Positions 1-12,600 of a DNA stretch of 64,000 bases are shown here, piece after piece (position 1 is the stretch's first letter; the number at the start of each line of letters is the position of its first letter). A program made the position numbers and the translations under genes. The stretch comes from Adiantum capillus-veneris. Lineage: Eukaryota; Streptophyta; Polypodiopsida; Polypodiales; Pteridaceae. The stretch lies in contig CM043956.1 in assembly GCA_014529385.2 (NCBI GenBank), forward strand, positions 65,784,620 to 65,848,619. Direction: 5' to 3'. Under the pieces are notes generated by a model. It did not search any database. It worked only from the letters and a program-made list of their open reading frames with translations, and was not told where the DNA came from.

Positions 1-1850
1 GTTCTATCTTTGGCATACCATTTCATGTGCTCTTCCTTCCATTGTCTTTCTAGATACCATCACTTTTGACTGAAAAGGGGTGTTGGACTCGCAGAGGATT
101 GTGGTTACGAGCAAACCAAACTAGTGCCTTGAATGTCATGAGATGGGCAATTGGTGAGGGATTGCCCTAGAAGGCGACAACAGAGACAGACTTGTCGGAG
201 AAGGAGACAACCCTCACAGCCATAGCAAAGTTTTACACAACAACAGGACCCCGCACAGAGTGAGTAGTAGGAGAGGACTTAGCAATAACACAATGTAGAG
301 CAGACACAAAGACAGAGAAAGAGACGGAGACAGGCAGGTAGACTGGTACATGCACAACCTATTCTTGTTGATAGAAGGGTAGTGAGACACAGGTTGGTTG
401 CGGCAAAGCAACCCAAAGATAGACCTCTCGAGGAGAGATGACCGGACCAGAATCGTACGAAGACAGTCGGACAAAGGGATAGAGGAGGATCAACTGTCGA
501 TGGCAGTTTAGGAGTAGCCTGAGTTGCCCCAGGATAGACCAGTCGAGCAGGCTTTGGATGTCTTGGAGATGCAGTCATAGGTGCTTCTCACAGTAGGTTC
601 TGTTCAAGGAGAGCAAAAGAGTGAGTCTTCTCAATTTGCAGAAGATTTTGACTATTCAAGAGGCTTCTCGACTAGCAAATGTCCTGCTCAATTCTTCACG
701 GTTGGTCCATGGTCCATGGAGATCTCGAGATGTTTCTTTGAGGAGTGGACACTACCACTATGTGTTGACATGGTTTTCCTGCAGTTATCAAGAACACGTC
801 ACATTTCCTTTGGCCCTAAGAGAGCGCCCATAATCAAATTAACACTAGTTTGGTAACCTGACAAAACTTTAAAAGTGTCCTTCCAGGGTTTTGAAAAAAT
901 TTCCAAACCATAGTAGATCCTCTCATTTTGGAAAATCCTTTCATAAACTTATAGTTCAAGGACTACTACATATGTAAAAAATGAGAAACTTGTAAAATTC
1001 CTCATTTACTTCAATGTTGGTGATCAAAACATATGGTTGCTTTTGCCTCACTTTTTTTTTTTGGCAAAAAAAAGGGTGCATTTTTGCCATTCTGCAGTCC
1101 TATCATCAAAGTTTCTATAGTCACGCTCGATACAGATACTATATACATGTTTTCTTATTTCCCTTTGGGCCTTTGAATTCGAAAGGAGCCATGGAGCATG
1201 TCAAAAGAATAATGGATCTCTTACCAAGTGTAACCTTGGGGACAATGATGAAGCATAAATACAACAAACATGAAAAAATTGGGTTTAGTATCATGACCTT
1301 TAAGTCCCATAAAAACTACTCAATATCTAAACAAATTTGAAGTTTATGATTGGATATGTTTACTACCTACAAAATACACACAATTTCCCTAAGAAACTAG
1401 CAATATTAAGAAAGTTATACTTGCTACATTGGAATGTCTCGTATTCTTTTGCGATTGGAAAACGATTGGAAAACTCGACCATCATCATATACTATGTTAT
1501 ATAGCGTATTAGGTTCCCCAAAACTCAAGGAAGATTAGCCTGAGGTTTGCTATGGGTTTTTTCCCATGATCTCTTTGTACATCCATCAAGGTTTTTCCCA
1601 TTATTTCTTGTATATGGATTAATGGTCGATTTTTATGTAATGCAAAGGGTCAAGGCCCACTTTTTAGCCCAAAAAGAAGAGAGAAGGGGGGGGGGGGGGG
1701 GAGGCTAGGATGGAGCCAAAAATAATGCTCAACCTAGGATTTCTCGGTCAAAACGCTGATGCTGCTGAATTTTTTAACGTCCAAGTTTTGTTTTTTTGTA
1801 TGTGGTACTGTTCTTGCAATGTCGATGCTCGACTTGATGTGGTTTTGCAG
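1..1850. other. Non-coding stretch, no gene recognised
   Basis: I see no convincing coding region here. Open frames are short, overlap on both strands and resemble no family I know. The only notable feature is a run of 16 G at 1686-1701. The sequence is AT-rich between about 880 and 1640 with no repeat structure that I can recognise. Confidence 0.5.
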
Positions 1851-2136
1851 TGTCTCTCATGTGTTTGTGACTGGGCGACCCGTCTTGAATTTCAATCTTG
1901 AATTAATAGATCCAAAAGGGCAAGTTGTCCTGAGGCGACTAGATGAGAAAGTTATGCCCGACCATTCAAATCGAATATGCCGTCCATTAGCCTCTGCCAT
2001 AGAGGACAATGATGGGCGATCTATAATTGAGCATCTAAAGTCAATGAGGGTTGAATTGAGAAACGGGTCAGTAGTGGACATGCTTTTGCTCTACTTGATA
2101 GATGCCAAACTCCTCGATGATGTGGAAGAAGAGTAG
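1851..2136 (+). CDS. Possible exon of an unrecognised gene
   Basis: A frame of about 95 codons begins just after a plausible 3' splice site (TTTTGCAG ending at 1850) and ends at a TAG followed at once by GTACC. The peptide is strongly charged, starts VSHVFVTGRPVLNFNLE and ends in an acidic DDVEEE. It looks more protein-like than its surroundings because it has balanced composition and no low-complexity runs. I do not recognise the family. No upstream or downstream exon could be attached, so it may be a gene fragment or a chance frame. Confidence 0.25.
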
Positions 2137-2509
2137 GTACCTAAGATCAAAGCAGGACAATTTATGGAAACAATTGCAGGATTAATGTCTATCGACGTGT
2201 TTGTATGATTTGTGATGGTGATGTTGCATACTGACAGGGACTTCATATTCATCGTCTCTTGGTTGAAGCCGGGGTACGTTGTTTTTCTTGGCCCTATTTT
2301 TGGTGGACAGGCTGATGTGCAATAATTCTAGACAACTTAATTTTGACTTTGCAATAATACCAGGCTTTCAATCTTGTCTTGATCTTCATTCACATTATGT
2401 ACATGGGACAGCTCTTCACAACACTGAATCTGATATAAAGCTGGGTAAATTAGTTCAGATGTCAATTTTGAAGTAGTTACTTTGTGAATTTCAATGTTAT
2501 TAAGGTTGA

Positions 2510-2512
<3 letters not shown>

Positions 2513-2549
<37 letters not shown>
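2513..2549. repeat. (TC)n microsatellite
   Basis: Uninterrupted CT/TC dinucleotide run of roughly 37 bases. Confidence 0.95.
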
Positions 2550-2550
<1 letters not shown>

Positions 2551-3158
2551 ACTGGACACATTTTTCTTCATGTCATGTTGACATTGGATTTTTGCCTTGT
2601 TAATATTGGTTTTTGTGGTGGTTAAGAAGAAAATAGGATTGATTTATTACTTTAGTTCATCAGGCTTAAGCCAGCAGATGCCTCGTCTTGTCGGAAAGAA
2701 TGGGTGATGCAAGTACTTGGTGTGCCCTAACAAGAAGGAATTAAGGATCTAGTAAAAAGAAAAGATCACCGCCCTTTTCCCCGTTTCAAGGGCTATTGCT
2801 TTGAGTTCTATAGCTGGCAAATTCTACCATTTCCTTGCCTGCATCTGCTTTGCCATACTCAACTTGCCTGTCTTCTGTTTTGCTGAGCATGCTTAAAAGC
2901 TACTGGTATGGTAAAGCAGTTTGCTGGCAAAGAAAGACGTACTCTTTGAACAGAGTGCAACATTAAAATTTCTCTTTTTAGCAGTGAAGATGCAAAGGCA
3001 GGCTGTGAATCGTTCAATTATGCAGCGTGTCAGGTCAAGGGCTCTTTCTTCCCTGTTCATGACATTTCCTTTTCTTGGGTGGCGATGTTCAGGCACATTC
3101 TGGAATGCAAAGTTGGAAGATGACTCAAACATGAAAGTGAATAGTTTGCATTCCAAAG

Positions 3159-3773
3159 TGGGGAAAGCAGCACCTTACGGTGTTCACGACTAATCGGACT
3201 TTGACACACGCGTGGGTACCAAGGGGGATTGTACAATTGCCAAAGTTTTGGCAGTGGGGATGTTTTTTAATAGAAAGATTATCTATGAAGCAGGATTTCG
3301 ATTAGATAATGTGTGTTGTTGGTCTTGTATACATGTTCTCATCTAGGTCACAGGGTAATGAGGACAATTTTTTCACACACTAAAAGCTGGAAAGCTTTGC
3401 GAAGTGTGATGTTAGTTTTCATATTACATGAGTAGATGTGTAAAAGTTTGAGTTAGAATTGTTAGTCATTCATCTTCTAGTATTTATGGTATTTTGTTTT
3501 TGTAAACTCCACCAAATCAACAACCAAGTGAAGAGAGTAGCTACACATTTCCATAATAAGATAACAAATCCCTCTGACATGTGATCGGGAAGTGCCTATA
3601 CCTAGGGACTTTGATCAATCCTTAAAAGGTTTACGTGAACCCTACTATTAGTAAACAAAAACTACTCTGCAGAGTCTCTTGTAGGCATACTAAGAATGCA
3701 TCTCAATGTGCTTGGTGCGAGCATGAAAGACCGAGCCAATGCGCTTTGATTAGAAGATAGTTGTGGCCACATG
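3159..3773. repeat. Diverged tandem duplication, copy 1
   Basis: This block starts at the GGGAAAGCAGCACCTTACGG region and recurs about 990 bases downstream at 4150-4697. The copies share long stretches, for example TATCTATGAAGCAGGATTT and the segment around AAAAGGTTTACGTGAACCCT, with many substitutions and several small indels. No coding function was recognised. It is an old local segmental duplication. Confidence 0.85.
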
Positions 3774-4149
3774 GCATCTTATGCCCAAACCAACAAACAA
3801 TGTTTGAGCCAAACCCACTACACCGTAGCAACAAAGGCTAAAGGCTGCCTTGTACTCGAGCTTCAATTGAAAGTCGCCAAACTATTTGCATCTCAACCAA
3901 AGTATAACAAACAATAGTTATATATATATATATACGAGTTGTAGCAATGATTTACATCGATGCCAATGGTCAGTCCGTGGGTGATGCATATGTAGCAGGA
4001 GGTGCTTGACTAGCTTGGATGTATAGTTTCCGGGCTATACATAATTCAACAACCTCACAATGCGAACATAATCAAGAGACTATTCATAGCGAGAAACATC
4101 AAAGTGATCTCTGATATTATTTAGGATGAGCTCGAATCTTGTCATCATA

Positions 4150-4697
4150 GGGAAAGTAGCACCTTATGGTGTTCACGACCTTACGGCGTTCACGACTAAT
4201 CGGATTCTGACACACGCATGGGTACCAAGGGGGATTGTAATAGCAAGATTATCTATGAAGCAGGATTTGATTAGATAATGTGTTGCTGTTGGTCTTGTAT
4301 ATATGTTCTCATCCAGGTCACAAGGTAATGAGGAAATTTTTTCACACACTATAAGCTGAAAAGCTTTGGCAAGTGTGACTTTAGCTTTCATATTACATGA
4401 GTAAATGTGTAAAAGTTTTTGAGTTAAAATTGTTAATGTAATTCATCTTGTAATATTTATGTTATTTTGTTTCTATGAACTCCACAAAATCAACAATCAA
4501 GAGAATAGATTAATAAGATAACAAATCCCTCTAGGGACTTCGATCGATCCTTAAAAGGTTTACGTGAACCCTACTAGTAGACAAAAACTACTCTCCAGAG
4601 TCTTGTAGGCATACTTAGAATGCATCTCAATGTGCTTGGTACAGGCATGAAAGACCGAGCTAATGCACTTTGATTAAAAGATAGTTGTGGCCACACG
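4150..4697. repeat. Diverged tandem duplication, copy 2
   Basis: Second copy of the block at 3159-3773. It carries a small extra repeat of the TTCACGAC motif near its start (about 4169-4196) and lacks several short segments present in copy 1, such as the sequence around 3227-3280. Confidence 0.85.
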
Positions 4698-4742
4698 TTT
4701 GAATCATTTGTACAAGGATGCACTTTTATCTATTAGCCGCAG

Positions 4743-4803
4743 AGCTAAAACGCCAATGGAGCATGTATAGGAGAAGTGGACTAGCTCCATTGGCGTTTTA
4801 GCT
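4743..4803. repeat. Perfect 20-bp inverted repeat (hairpin)
   Basis: Bases 4743-4762 (AGCTAAAACGCCAATGGAGC) are exactly reverse-complemented at 4784-4803, with a 21-base loop between them. The match does not extend outward. It could be a small foldback element remnant or a small-RNA precursor hairpin. The sequence alone does not decide. Confidence 0.9.
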
Positions 4804-5094
4804 GAAGACCCACTTTTAGCTCATTGTTCTGCCCTTGCTAACCAATCTACTCAACGCTTGGAAGATAAGTCTGATAGGCATGCATTAACATTGTAGCATT
4901 AGCATGGTTATACTCAGTTATTGGGAGACAAATCTATCACAAGTGTCCTTTTGTATGCGGACACTTCGAAAAGATTTAAAAATTAGAAAGAAGATATCAA
5001 ACAAAGAGTATTTTCTTTAGTGCATTTAGCATAATTGGTATCGTTGATGAAATTTTACGCAAGACATTGTAAGTATTACACACTTTTATTCTTA

Positions 5095-5098
<4 letters not shown>

Positions 5099-5140
<42 letters not shown>

Positions 5141-5342
5141 CAAGTCTTGAGTTCGACTCTCCTCGTCGGCTAGATATTTAAGGTCTCCTAGGATAGTTTC
5201 CTACGACGTTTTCTTCTCTCTCCCTCTCTCCCCCCCCCCCCCCCCGAACCCCCCACCTCCCAAACCACCACCACACAGCTGCAACTAGAGTGCTTCGTTA
5301 GCCGCATTTGTATTGAATTGAGATCGAACAAAATATTGGAAC

Positions 5343-5390
<48 letters not shown>
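5099..5390. repeat. Cluster of simple repeats: (CT)n, C16, (GA)n
   Basis: The cluster holds a CT run at about 5099-5136, a run of 16 C at 5230-5245 inside a pyrimidine-rich stretch, and a GA run at about 5346-5390. It lies just 3' of the PPR relic, which is on the minus strand. Confidence 0.9.
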
Positions 5391-5393
<3 letters not shown>

Positions 5394-5451
5394 CATGAAA
5401 GCGTGTTAGATTTTTCTACCTGAGAGTGTTTGGGATACTGATCGTCGTGGT

Positions 5452-8400
5452 TCATAGGTGTACCTCCACATAAATTGGATATCGATCGTAGTGCTTCAGA
5501 GGAGTACCTCGCCAAAAACCACAAGGAGTGTTTGGAGTTTTGTCAAGCCCAATGTTCATGTGAATTTTTACGCCCATATCAACATCCTGCATGGAGCCGC
5601 ATGCCTTTAAGATGCCTGTGTAGGTGATTGTGATTGCATCTGCTGCCGACCCAAAAGCCTTCAAGATGGTTCTAGAGAGGGAGCTCCGTTGTGCTTTCTC
5701 AAGCGCATCGGATAGGAAGCTAAAAATAGCGTGGAGCTTTCTGGCCTTGTTCTTGTGTTCTTGTTGTGCATATCCCATGACTAGTGCATTTTGATGCTTT
5801 GCATCCACTAAAAACAGCCTAAACTTTCTAGCACTGGTCTTGTTACACACATCCCGCGCTTAGTGCATTCCAAGAGGCGACATTTCTGTCAGGACCACCT
5901 TGTGATATGCGCACCACATTTGGCATACATATCGACCAAGGCTTTGCCAAGCACGAAATCGTTTTTCATCGATAGCCCCTGACTAATAATATCAGACTGA
6001 ATTTTTGTGCCCATACAGCATCTTGTGTTGCGGCTAACATGATGCATACTTCCCTTGCAGTTCCTTGTCATCACATTGGCAAATTCCTTGATTCTCATGC
6101 ATGCGTCCTTTAGGAAAACTTGCTGCTCCTACTATTTCGGCCCATGCTAGGCAATTAGAGAGAGTCCTTTCCTTTGCATATGGTAAAAAAAGCCCATAGC
6201 TTTCTTGCCACAGCCAGGTTACCCTCATTTGGCATACATATCGACCAAGGCAATGCCAAGCACAACATTTGTTTTCAACAACCTTTGACTAACAATATAA
6301 TTGTGCCTATATCAGCATCTTGCGTAGAGCCACATGCCGTCAAGATACATGTGTGGGTGATTGCATCTGGAGAGAGGTCCTTGCTTTGCATACATATCGA
6401 CAAAGACACGATATCTTTTTTATAGCTAGTACCTCCGAAAAAATCTACTTGTCAATCCGAGGAGTGTCAAACCATCTCCCATCTCATACCTGCATACGTA
6501 GGTGATTGCATCTAGAGAGAGGCCCTCACTGTGCATCTTCTGAAAACGGGCTAGAGCTTTCTAGCCATATTGAGTGGGGCAAATATTGCAATCAATGCAT
6601 TCCAAGAGTCCACCCTCTGGATAGGAAGCTCTGTCCACACTCTGGACAGGAAGCTCCTCGAGCACTTGTGTAGAGCCACATGCCTTCAAGATGTAAGCAT
6701 AGCCTTCAAGATGAAAGTATAGGTGACTGAAATTGGAGAGATACACTTGCTTTGCATCCGATGGAAATGCTGTAGATTCTTTTGGTGCTACTCTTGTTGT
6801 GCACATCCCGCAATCTGTGCATTCCAAGAGATGACATTCCGGATAGGAAGCACCTCAAGCACTTTTTGTGCTTTCTCAAGCGCTCCATATTTGGCATACA
6901 TATCGCCCAAGGAAATGCCAAGCACGACATATGTTTTCAAAAACCTTTGACTAACAATATAATTGTGCCTATATCGGCATCTTGCGTAGAGCCACATGCC
7001 TTCAAGATACATTCGTGGGTAATTGCATATGGAGAGAGGCCCTTGCTTTGCATCCGTTGAAAACAGCCGAGAGCTTTTTGGCCATATATCAGCATCTTGC
7101 GTAGAGATACATGCCGTCAAGATACATGTGTGGGTGATTGCATCTGGAGAGAGACCCTTGCTTTGCATACATATTGACAAAGACAATGCCAAGCATGATA
7201 TCTTTTTTATAGCTAGTACCTCCAACAAAATCTACTTGTCAATCCGAGGAGTGTCAAACCATCTCCCATCTCATACCTGCATATGTAGGTGATTGCATCT
7301 AGAGAGAGACCCTCACTTTGCATCTTCTGAAAACGGGTTAGAGCTTTCTAGCCATATTGAGTGGGGAAAATATTGCAATCAATGCATTCCAAGAGTCCAC
7401 ACTCTGGACAGGAAGCTCTTCGAGCACTTGTGTAGAGCCACATGCCTTCAAGATGTAAGCATAGCCTTCAGGATGAAAGTATAGGTGACTTAATTTGGAG
7501 AGATACACTTGCTTTGCATCCAATGGAAATGCTGTAGATTTTTTTGGTGCTGCTCTTGTTGCGTACATCCCGCAATCTGTGCATTCCAAGAGATGACATT
7601 CCGGATAGGAAGCACCTCAAGCACCTTTTGTGCTTTCTCAAGTGCTCCATATTTGGCATACATATCGCCCAAGGAAATGCCAAGCACGACATATGTTTTC
7701 AACAGCCTTTGACTAACAATATAATTGTGCCCATATCAGCATCTTGCGTAGAGCCACATGCCTTCAAGATACATTCGTGGGTAATCGCATCTGAAGAGAG
7801 GCCCTTGCTTTGCATACGTATCGACGAAGACAATGCCAAGCACAGTATCTTTTTTCAACAGTCTCTGAATAAGAATATAATTGTGGATTTTTGTGCACAT
7901 GTCAGCATCTTGCGTAGAACCACATGCCTTCAAGATGCATGCATCTCGAGAGAGCCCTCGCTTCGTATCCACCGAAAACAAAATAGAGATTTCTAGCCCA
8001 GCTGTGTGGGGAAAATCTTGCAATTAGTACGTTCAAAGAGTCCACACTGCCGACCGGAAGCTTGTCGAGCACTTGCACAAAGCCACATGCCTTCAAGACC
8101 TTCAAGACGGAAGTATAGGTGACTGAATTTGGGAACTTACACTTGCTTTGCACCCACTCAAAACACCCTAGAGCTTTGTGGCCCTGCTCTTGTTGCGCAC
8201 ATCCCACAATTAGTGCATTCGAAGAGGCGACATTCTGGATAGGAAGCACCTCAAGCACTTTTTGTGCTTTCTCAAGTGCACCACATTTGGAATACATATC
8301 GACCAAGACAATGCCAAGCACACAATCTCACCTACTGAAAACAGCCCATGTCAACATCTTACATAGAGCCACATGTCTTCAAGATGCATACGTAGGTGAT

Positions 8401-8490
8401 TGCATCTGTCTTTCATGCAATGCGAATTCTTGGGCCCTTGCTTTGCATCTGCTGAAAACGAACAGAATACCGGACGACTGCGATTGATAG
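5452..8490 (-). pseudogene. PPR protein relic (PLS-type pentatricopeptide repeats)
   Basis: Minus-strand frames repeatedly encode pentatricopeptide repeat motifs: MYAKCGA, ALEKAQKVLEVLPIRNV, SWNAQIAGCAQQE, AITYTGILKACGS and VDMYSKCGALEKAQ. These match the L/S repeats of land-plant PPR proteins, sequence-specific RNA-binding factors that mainly act in plastids and mitochondria. The reading frame changes about every 60-150 codons and stops are frequent, so no repeat array of useful length survives. No C-terminal E, DYW or other editing domain was found. Units around 6.3-7.8 kb are duplicated at the DNA level beyond normal repeat similarity. Confidence is high for the PPR origin and high that it is a pseudogene. 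The parental gene is unknown. Confidence 0.85.
6311..7817. repeat. Tandem duplication inside the PPR relic
   Basis: Segment 6311-7055 recurs at 7086-7817, offset about 762-775 bases, with only scattered differences. One shared block surrounds GTCAATCCGAGGAGTGTCAA. The duplication is younger than the PPR repeats themselves, so it happened in the already decaying gene. Confidence 0.8.
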
Positions 8491-8656
8491 ACAACTGTGA
8501 CAGTCATTGGCGCAACTTCAAGATGCATGAGTAGGTGATTGCATCTGTCTTTCATGCAATGCGAATTCTTGGGCCCTTGCTTCGCATCTGTTGAAAACGA
8601 ACTGAATACCGGACGACTACAATTGATAGACAACTATGACAGTCATTGGCGCAACG
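8383..8656. repeat. 138-bp tandem repeat, two copies
   Basis: Copy 1 is at about 8383-8519 and copy 2 at about 8521-8656. They share GTCTTTCATGCAATGCGAAT and GACAGTCATTGGCGCAAC, with a few substitutions. Confidence 0.9.
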
Positions 8657-9151
8657 ACGATTGGTATAGAGCTGTCGTTGATACGATGTTAAAAATAACG
8701 AAGACTTTTTTACTTTCCGGTTTTGAAGTAATGAATCCATGCCATGCATAAGAGGCCTGCAGCCCCCTGTACATAGATCGTGGCTTAGCACGAGCATCCA
8801 ATTCCTCATGCCAATTAGGGGACTGGATCGATAGCTGCTCGCTACTCATCATCATCATGATCGTCTTCATCCAACCCTCCTATAAAACTCCCCCCCTCTT
8901 CTTTTTTCTCGCCTGCCCCTCGGCCTCCTGCTGATGGCCTTCATTGAGGTCTCCTCGCTCCTTGCCCTCCCTCCATCCTGAGGCATTATCCCATGCTCTC
9001 GCGTGGCACCTGCCATCTCCCACCAATTATTTGTCTGCTTCCGTTTCCCGCCAACTTGATCTCTGGGCCTATTAAATCCCTTATGTAGCATTTGTCAAAC
9101 TTACTCGCACGATCTAAACAAACAAGGCCGTTACGCACTGCCTTGACAGCG

Positions 9152-9200
<49 letters not shown>
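8657..9200. other. Non-coding stretch ending in (GA)n
   Basis: No gene was recognised. A GA run occupies about 9154-9200 and directly abuts the left end of the chromovirus. Confidence 0.6.
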
Positions 9201-9202
<2 letters not shown>

Positions 9203-9518
9203 TTGTGACGCCCTCGTTCGGGGCGTCGCTGAAACGGGGCCGCGCCGGCTCACCTGCGATGCAAACGGGACCTGCAGGTAAGCAAACGCACATACAAGAA
9301 CGCAGCTTGAAAACTGAACGCAAGAGGGACACGAGAATGAGGGACGCGAACGAATGATCAATATCATGAAAGAGTGCCGAATACAAGGGACGCGAGTAAT
9401 CACTGGAAAACGGGGCTGGAAAGTTGGGGGAAGTGGCACATACTTCCCTTATATACTCCCCCGGGTTGAGAGAGCTTGACGCCCACGTCAAGCCGGGGTT
9501 TTGAGGCGTGCCGATACA
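9201..9518 (-). repeat. 3' LTR of the chromovirus (left edge approximate)
   Basis: The strand-appropriate end is ...CACAACA at 9201. The 5' boundary is provisionally at 9518 (TGTATCGG on the minus strand). It contains a TATA box, TATATAAGG on the minus strand at 9447-9455, and upstream of it the inverted repeat CTTGACG/CGTCAAG (9475-9492). Near its 3' end another inverted repeat, GACGCCC/GGGCGTC (9207-9227), could form a hairpin. Only 9234-9452 or so is shared with the right-hand repeat. Confidence 0.7.
9447..9492 (-). promoter_or_regulatory. U3 promoter: TATA box and inverted TGACG sites
   Basis: On the minus strand the palindrome CTTGACGTGGGCGTCAAG (9475-9492) lies about 20 bp upstream of TATATAAGG (9447-9455). 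It holds two inverted TGACG cores, the site bound by plant TGA-type bZIP factors, and an ACGT core. The position upstream of a TATA box within U3 fits an LTR enhancer. Factor binding is inferred. Confidence 0.55.
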
Positions 9519-9631
9519 AAATTTGTTTCCGAGGTTGAGGGGTGGGTATTTACAAAGATGAGAGTTTGTTGTTGTTCCAAAATGTCTAGCTACCTAGGGT
9601 GGTGCTATTTACAAGGGGGGTGAGGACTATT

Positions 9632-12600
9632 CTATGTGGTGTCATGTTGATCGATGTCCTTCTCTTCAGTGGGCATGTTGTAGAATCGGAGCACAAGGGG
9701 TCGTCCGAGACGGAGTATGATTTCTTCAGGTACCCAAGTGCATTTCGTCATGGGTCGGTTGCGCCACTTGACATAGAATAGTTGTCCCCGGTGCCCAAAG
9801 CGCGACTTTAGGATGGCCTCCGGCTCATTGGGCGGGCCATCCTTTACATATTCGGGGACATTCCGACCATAGGTGCTATCCGGTGCAAACCTCTTGAGGA
9901 GACTTACATGGAAAGCGTTGTGGATGTTGATTTGTGGGGGTAGCTCCAGCTTGTAGGTGATGTTGTTGTAGCTCTTGATCACCTTGTATGGCCCGTAGAA
10001 TCGGTGGTTGAACTTCGGGGAGAGGCCTTGAGGGAGGTTGATATTTTGGGAGCTTACCAATACCAAGTCACCTTCTTGGAATAGCTCGGCCGGTCTTCTC
10101 TTTTGGTTGGCGTATTTGGCTATGTGTACCTTGCTTTGCTCGAGACTCTTCTTTGCGCTTTGCATGCGTGTTTGCCATTGCTGCAAAAACTCTTCACATT
10201 CCAGATCCTGGGCATGCACGTCGCCGGTTGCCAGTGGAAGAGGGGTGATGACTTCTTTACCTGTGGATAGTTCGAAGGGGGTGTAGCCAGTGCTGCTATG
10301 GACGGAATTGTTGTAGTGGAATTCCATGATGTCCATGTATTCGGACCAGTCCTTTTGATCTGCTTTGACGTAGTTGCGGATGTAGTCTTCAATGCCTTGG
10401 TTGACTCTTTCTGTTTGGCCATCGGTTTCTGGGTGGTAGGCGGAGGAGAAGCGGAGCTGGGTTCCTAGCAGCTTGAAGAGCTCACGCCAGAGGTCGCTGA
10501 GGAAGCGGGTGTCGCGATCAAAAACTATGGCTAAGGGGAGGCCGTGGTATCTGAATACTTTGGCGAAGAAGTGTTTGGCGACTTGGTAGGCTGTGACGGG
10601 AGGTTTTGCCGGTATGAAGTGAGCTTGCTTGGTGAAGTAGTCGACGACCACGATGATGGTGGTGTGGCCGTGGGAGGGGGGGAGGTCGACGATGAAGTCC
10701 ATACTTACCATGTCCCAAGGCCGGGAGGGTGTTGGCATTGGGTGGAGGAGGCCAGCAGGCTTGACTCTTTGAGCTTTGACCAGTTGGCAGGTTGGGCAGG
10801 TACGCACGTAGTCGATTACGTCGTCCTTCATTTTTGGCCACATGTAGTGTTGATGGAGTTTGTCATAAGACCTCTTCTGGCCCCCATGTCCAGCTAGCTT
10901 GCAGTCATGAGCCTCCCACATGAGGTCTTTCTTTAACTCTGGGTCATTGGGGATGTAGATTTTTCCATGTGCGTAGAAGAGGTTATCTTTGACTTCGAAA
11001 AGACCCACTGCCGCTCTCCCAGAGATGTGGTCGTTGAGCATGCGGAGGACAGCAGGATCAGCTTTTTGGGCGTCGAGGATGCGTTGGCGTAAAGTGCTGG
11101 TTGCTGTGGAGATAGCCGTGAGGGTGGGCATGCGGCTGAGAGCATCTGGCATGACATTTGTAGTACTTGGTTTGTGTATGATGTCGATGTCGTATTCTGC
11201 GAGAGTATCTTGCCATCTAGCTTGCTTGGGGGTGAGTTTGGGTTGTGTCTGGAAGTACTTGAGGGAGATGTTGTCAGTGTATACCTTGGTGTGTTTGTCT
11301 TGGACATAGTGTCGCCACTTTCGGAGGCAGTGGACGACAGCGAGCATTTCCTTCTCATGGGTGGTCCATCTGGTCTCCACATCTGTGAACTTGTGGGACT
11401 CGTAGGCGATGGGTTGATGTTCTTGCATGAGGACACCGCCAATGGCACCATCGGAGGCATCGGTGTGGACTTCAAAGGGTTTGGTGAAGTCGGGTAGTCG
11501 AAGGACAGGGGTACTGCACATGGCTATCTTCAGGTTCTCAAAGGCTTCTTCTTCTTTAGAGGTCCACTGAAAGGGTTTGTGGCCTTTGGTTATCTCTGTC
11601 AGTGGTGCCGCAATCTTGCTGAAGTCGCGGATGAAGCGGCGGGTGTACTGACAAAAACCCACGAACTCTCGGACTTCTTTGATGGATGTCGGTGGGTCCC
11701 ACTTGATGACAGCGTCGACTTTCTTGGGGTCCACCATAATCCCTTCAGACGTGACAATGAAGCCAAGGAACTCGATCTTCTGGACAGCGAACTCACACTT
11801 CTCCAGCTTGGCATAAAGTTGTTGTTCCCTGAGGCGCTGGAGTACTGCCGCGACATGCTTCTGATGCTCTTCTAAGGTTTTGCTGTAAATGAGCAGATCA
11901 TCGATGTAAGTGATGAGGTAGTCATCAATCATGTCGCGGAAACTGTCATGGATGATTCTGCAGAAAGTACCCGGACCGCCGGTGAGACCGAACCCCAGGA
12001 CCATCCATTCCCAGGAGCCGTAGCGGGTGCGGAAGGCAGTCTTCGGGATGTCTTTAGAGGCGATGCGGACTTGGTGGTAGCCTGATCGGAGGTCGATGCG
12101 AGTAAAGTATTGGGCACCCTGTAGTCTGTCCAGCAGATCTTCCATGAGGGGGACTGGGTACCTGTTCTTGATAGTGATCTTGTTCAAGGCCCGGTAATCC
12201 ACGCAGAGTCGCATCGAACCGTCTTTCTTCTTGACGAACAAGACTGGGGCGCCAAAAGGGGAGCTGCTTGGACGGATGAACCCTTGGTCTTCTAACTCTT
12301 GGAGTTGCTTCTTGAGCTCTTTGAGCTCGGTGTCGTTCATGCGGTAGGGGGCCTTTGCCGGGGGTGTGCTTCCTGGGATGAGGTCAATCTCATGTTGAAT
12401 TTGCCGAGGGGGAGGTAGACCAAGGGGGAGTTCTGGGGGCATGACATCCTTGTACTTCTGGAGGATGGGGGTAAGGGAGGGGTCGCCCACTTTGGCTTGC
12501 TCGATGGTGATGGAGTTGAGCCTTGCTGTGGGTTGCTCCTTTGCTTGCATGATGCAGAGATGAACCTGAGCTCCTTTCTTGAGAGCCCTCTCTGCTTGCT

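Noticed and set aside
2921-3193. 90-codon frame MLAKKDVLFEQSATLKF
   Set aside because: It runs into the duplicated non-coding block at 3159, has no family resemblance and no splice support.
8643-8870. Minus-strand frame MKTIMMMMSSEQLS as a possible start of the PPR gene
   Set aside because: It has no PPR motif, no clear transit-peptide character, and the tandem repeat at 8383-8656 separates it from the PPR relic.
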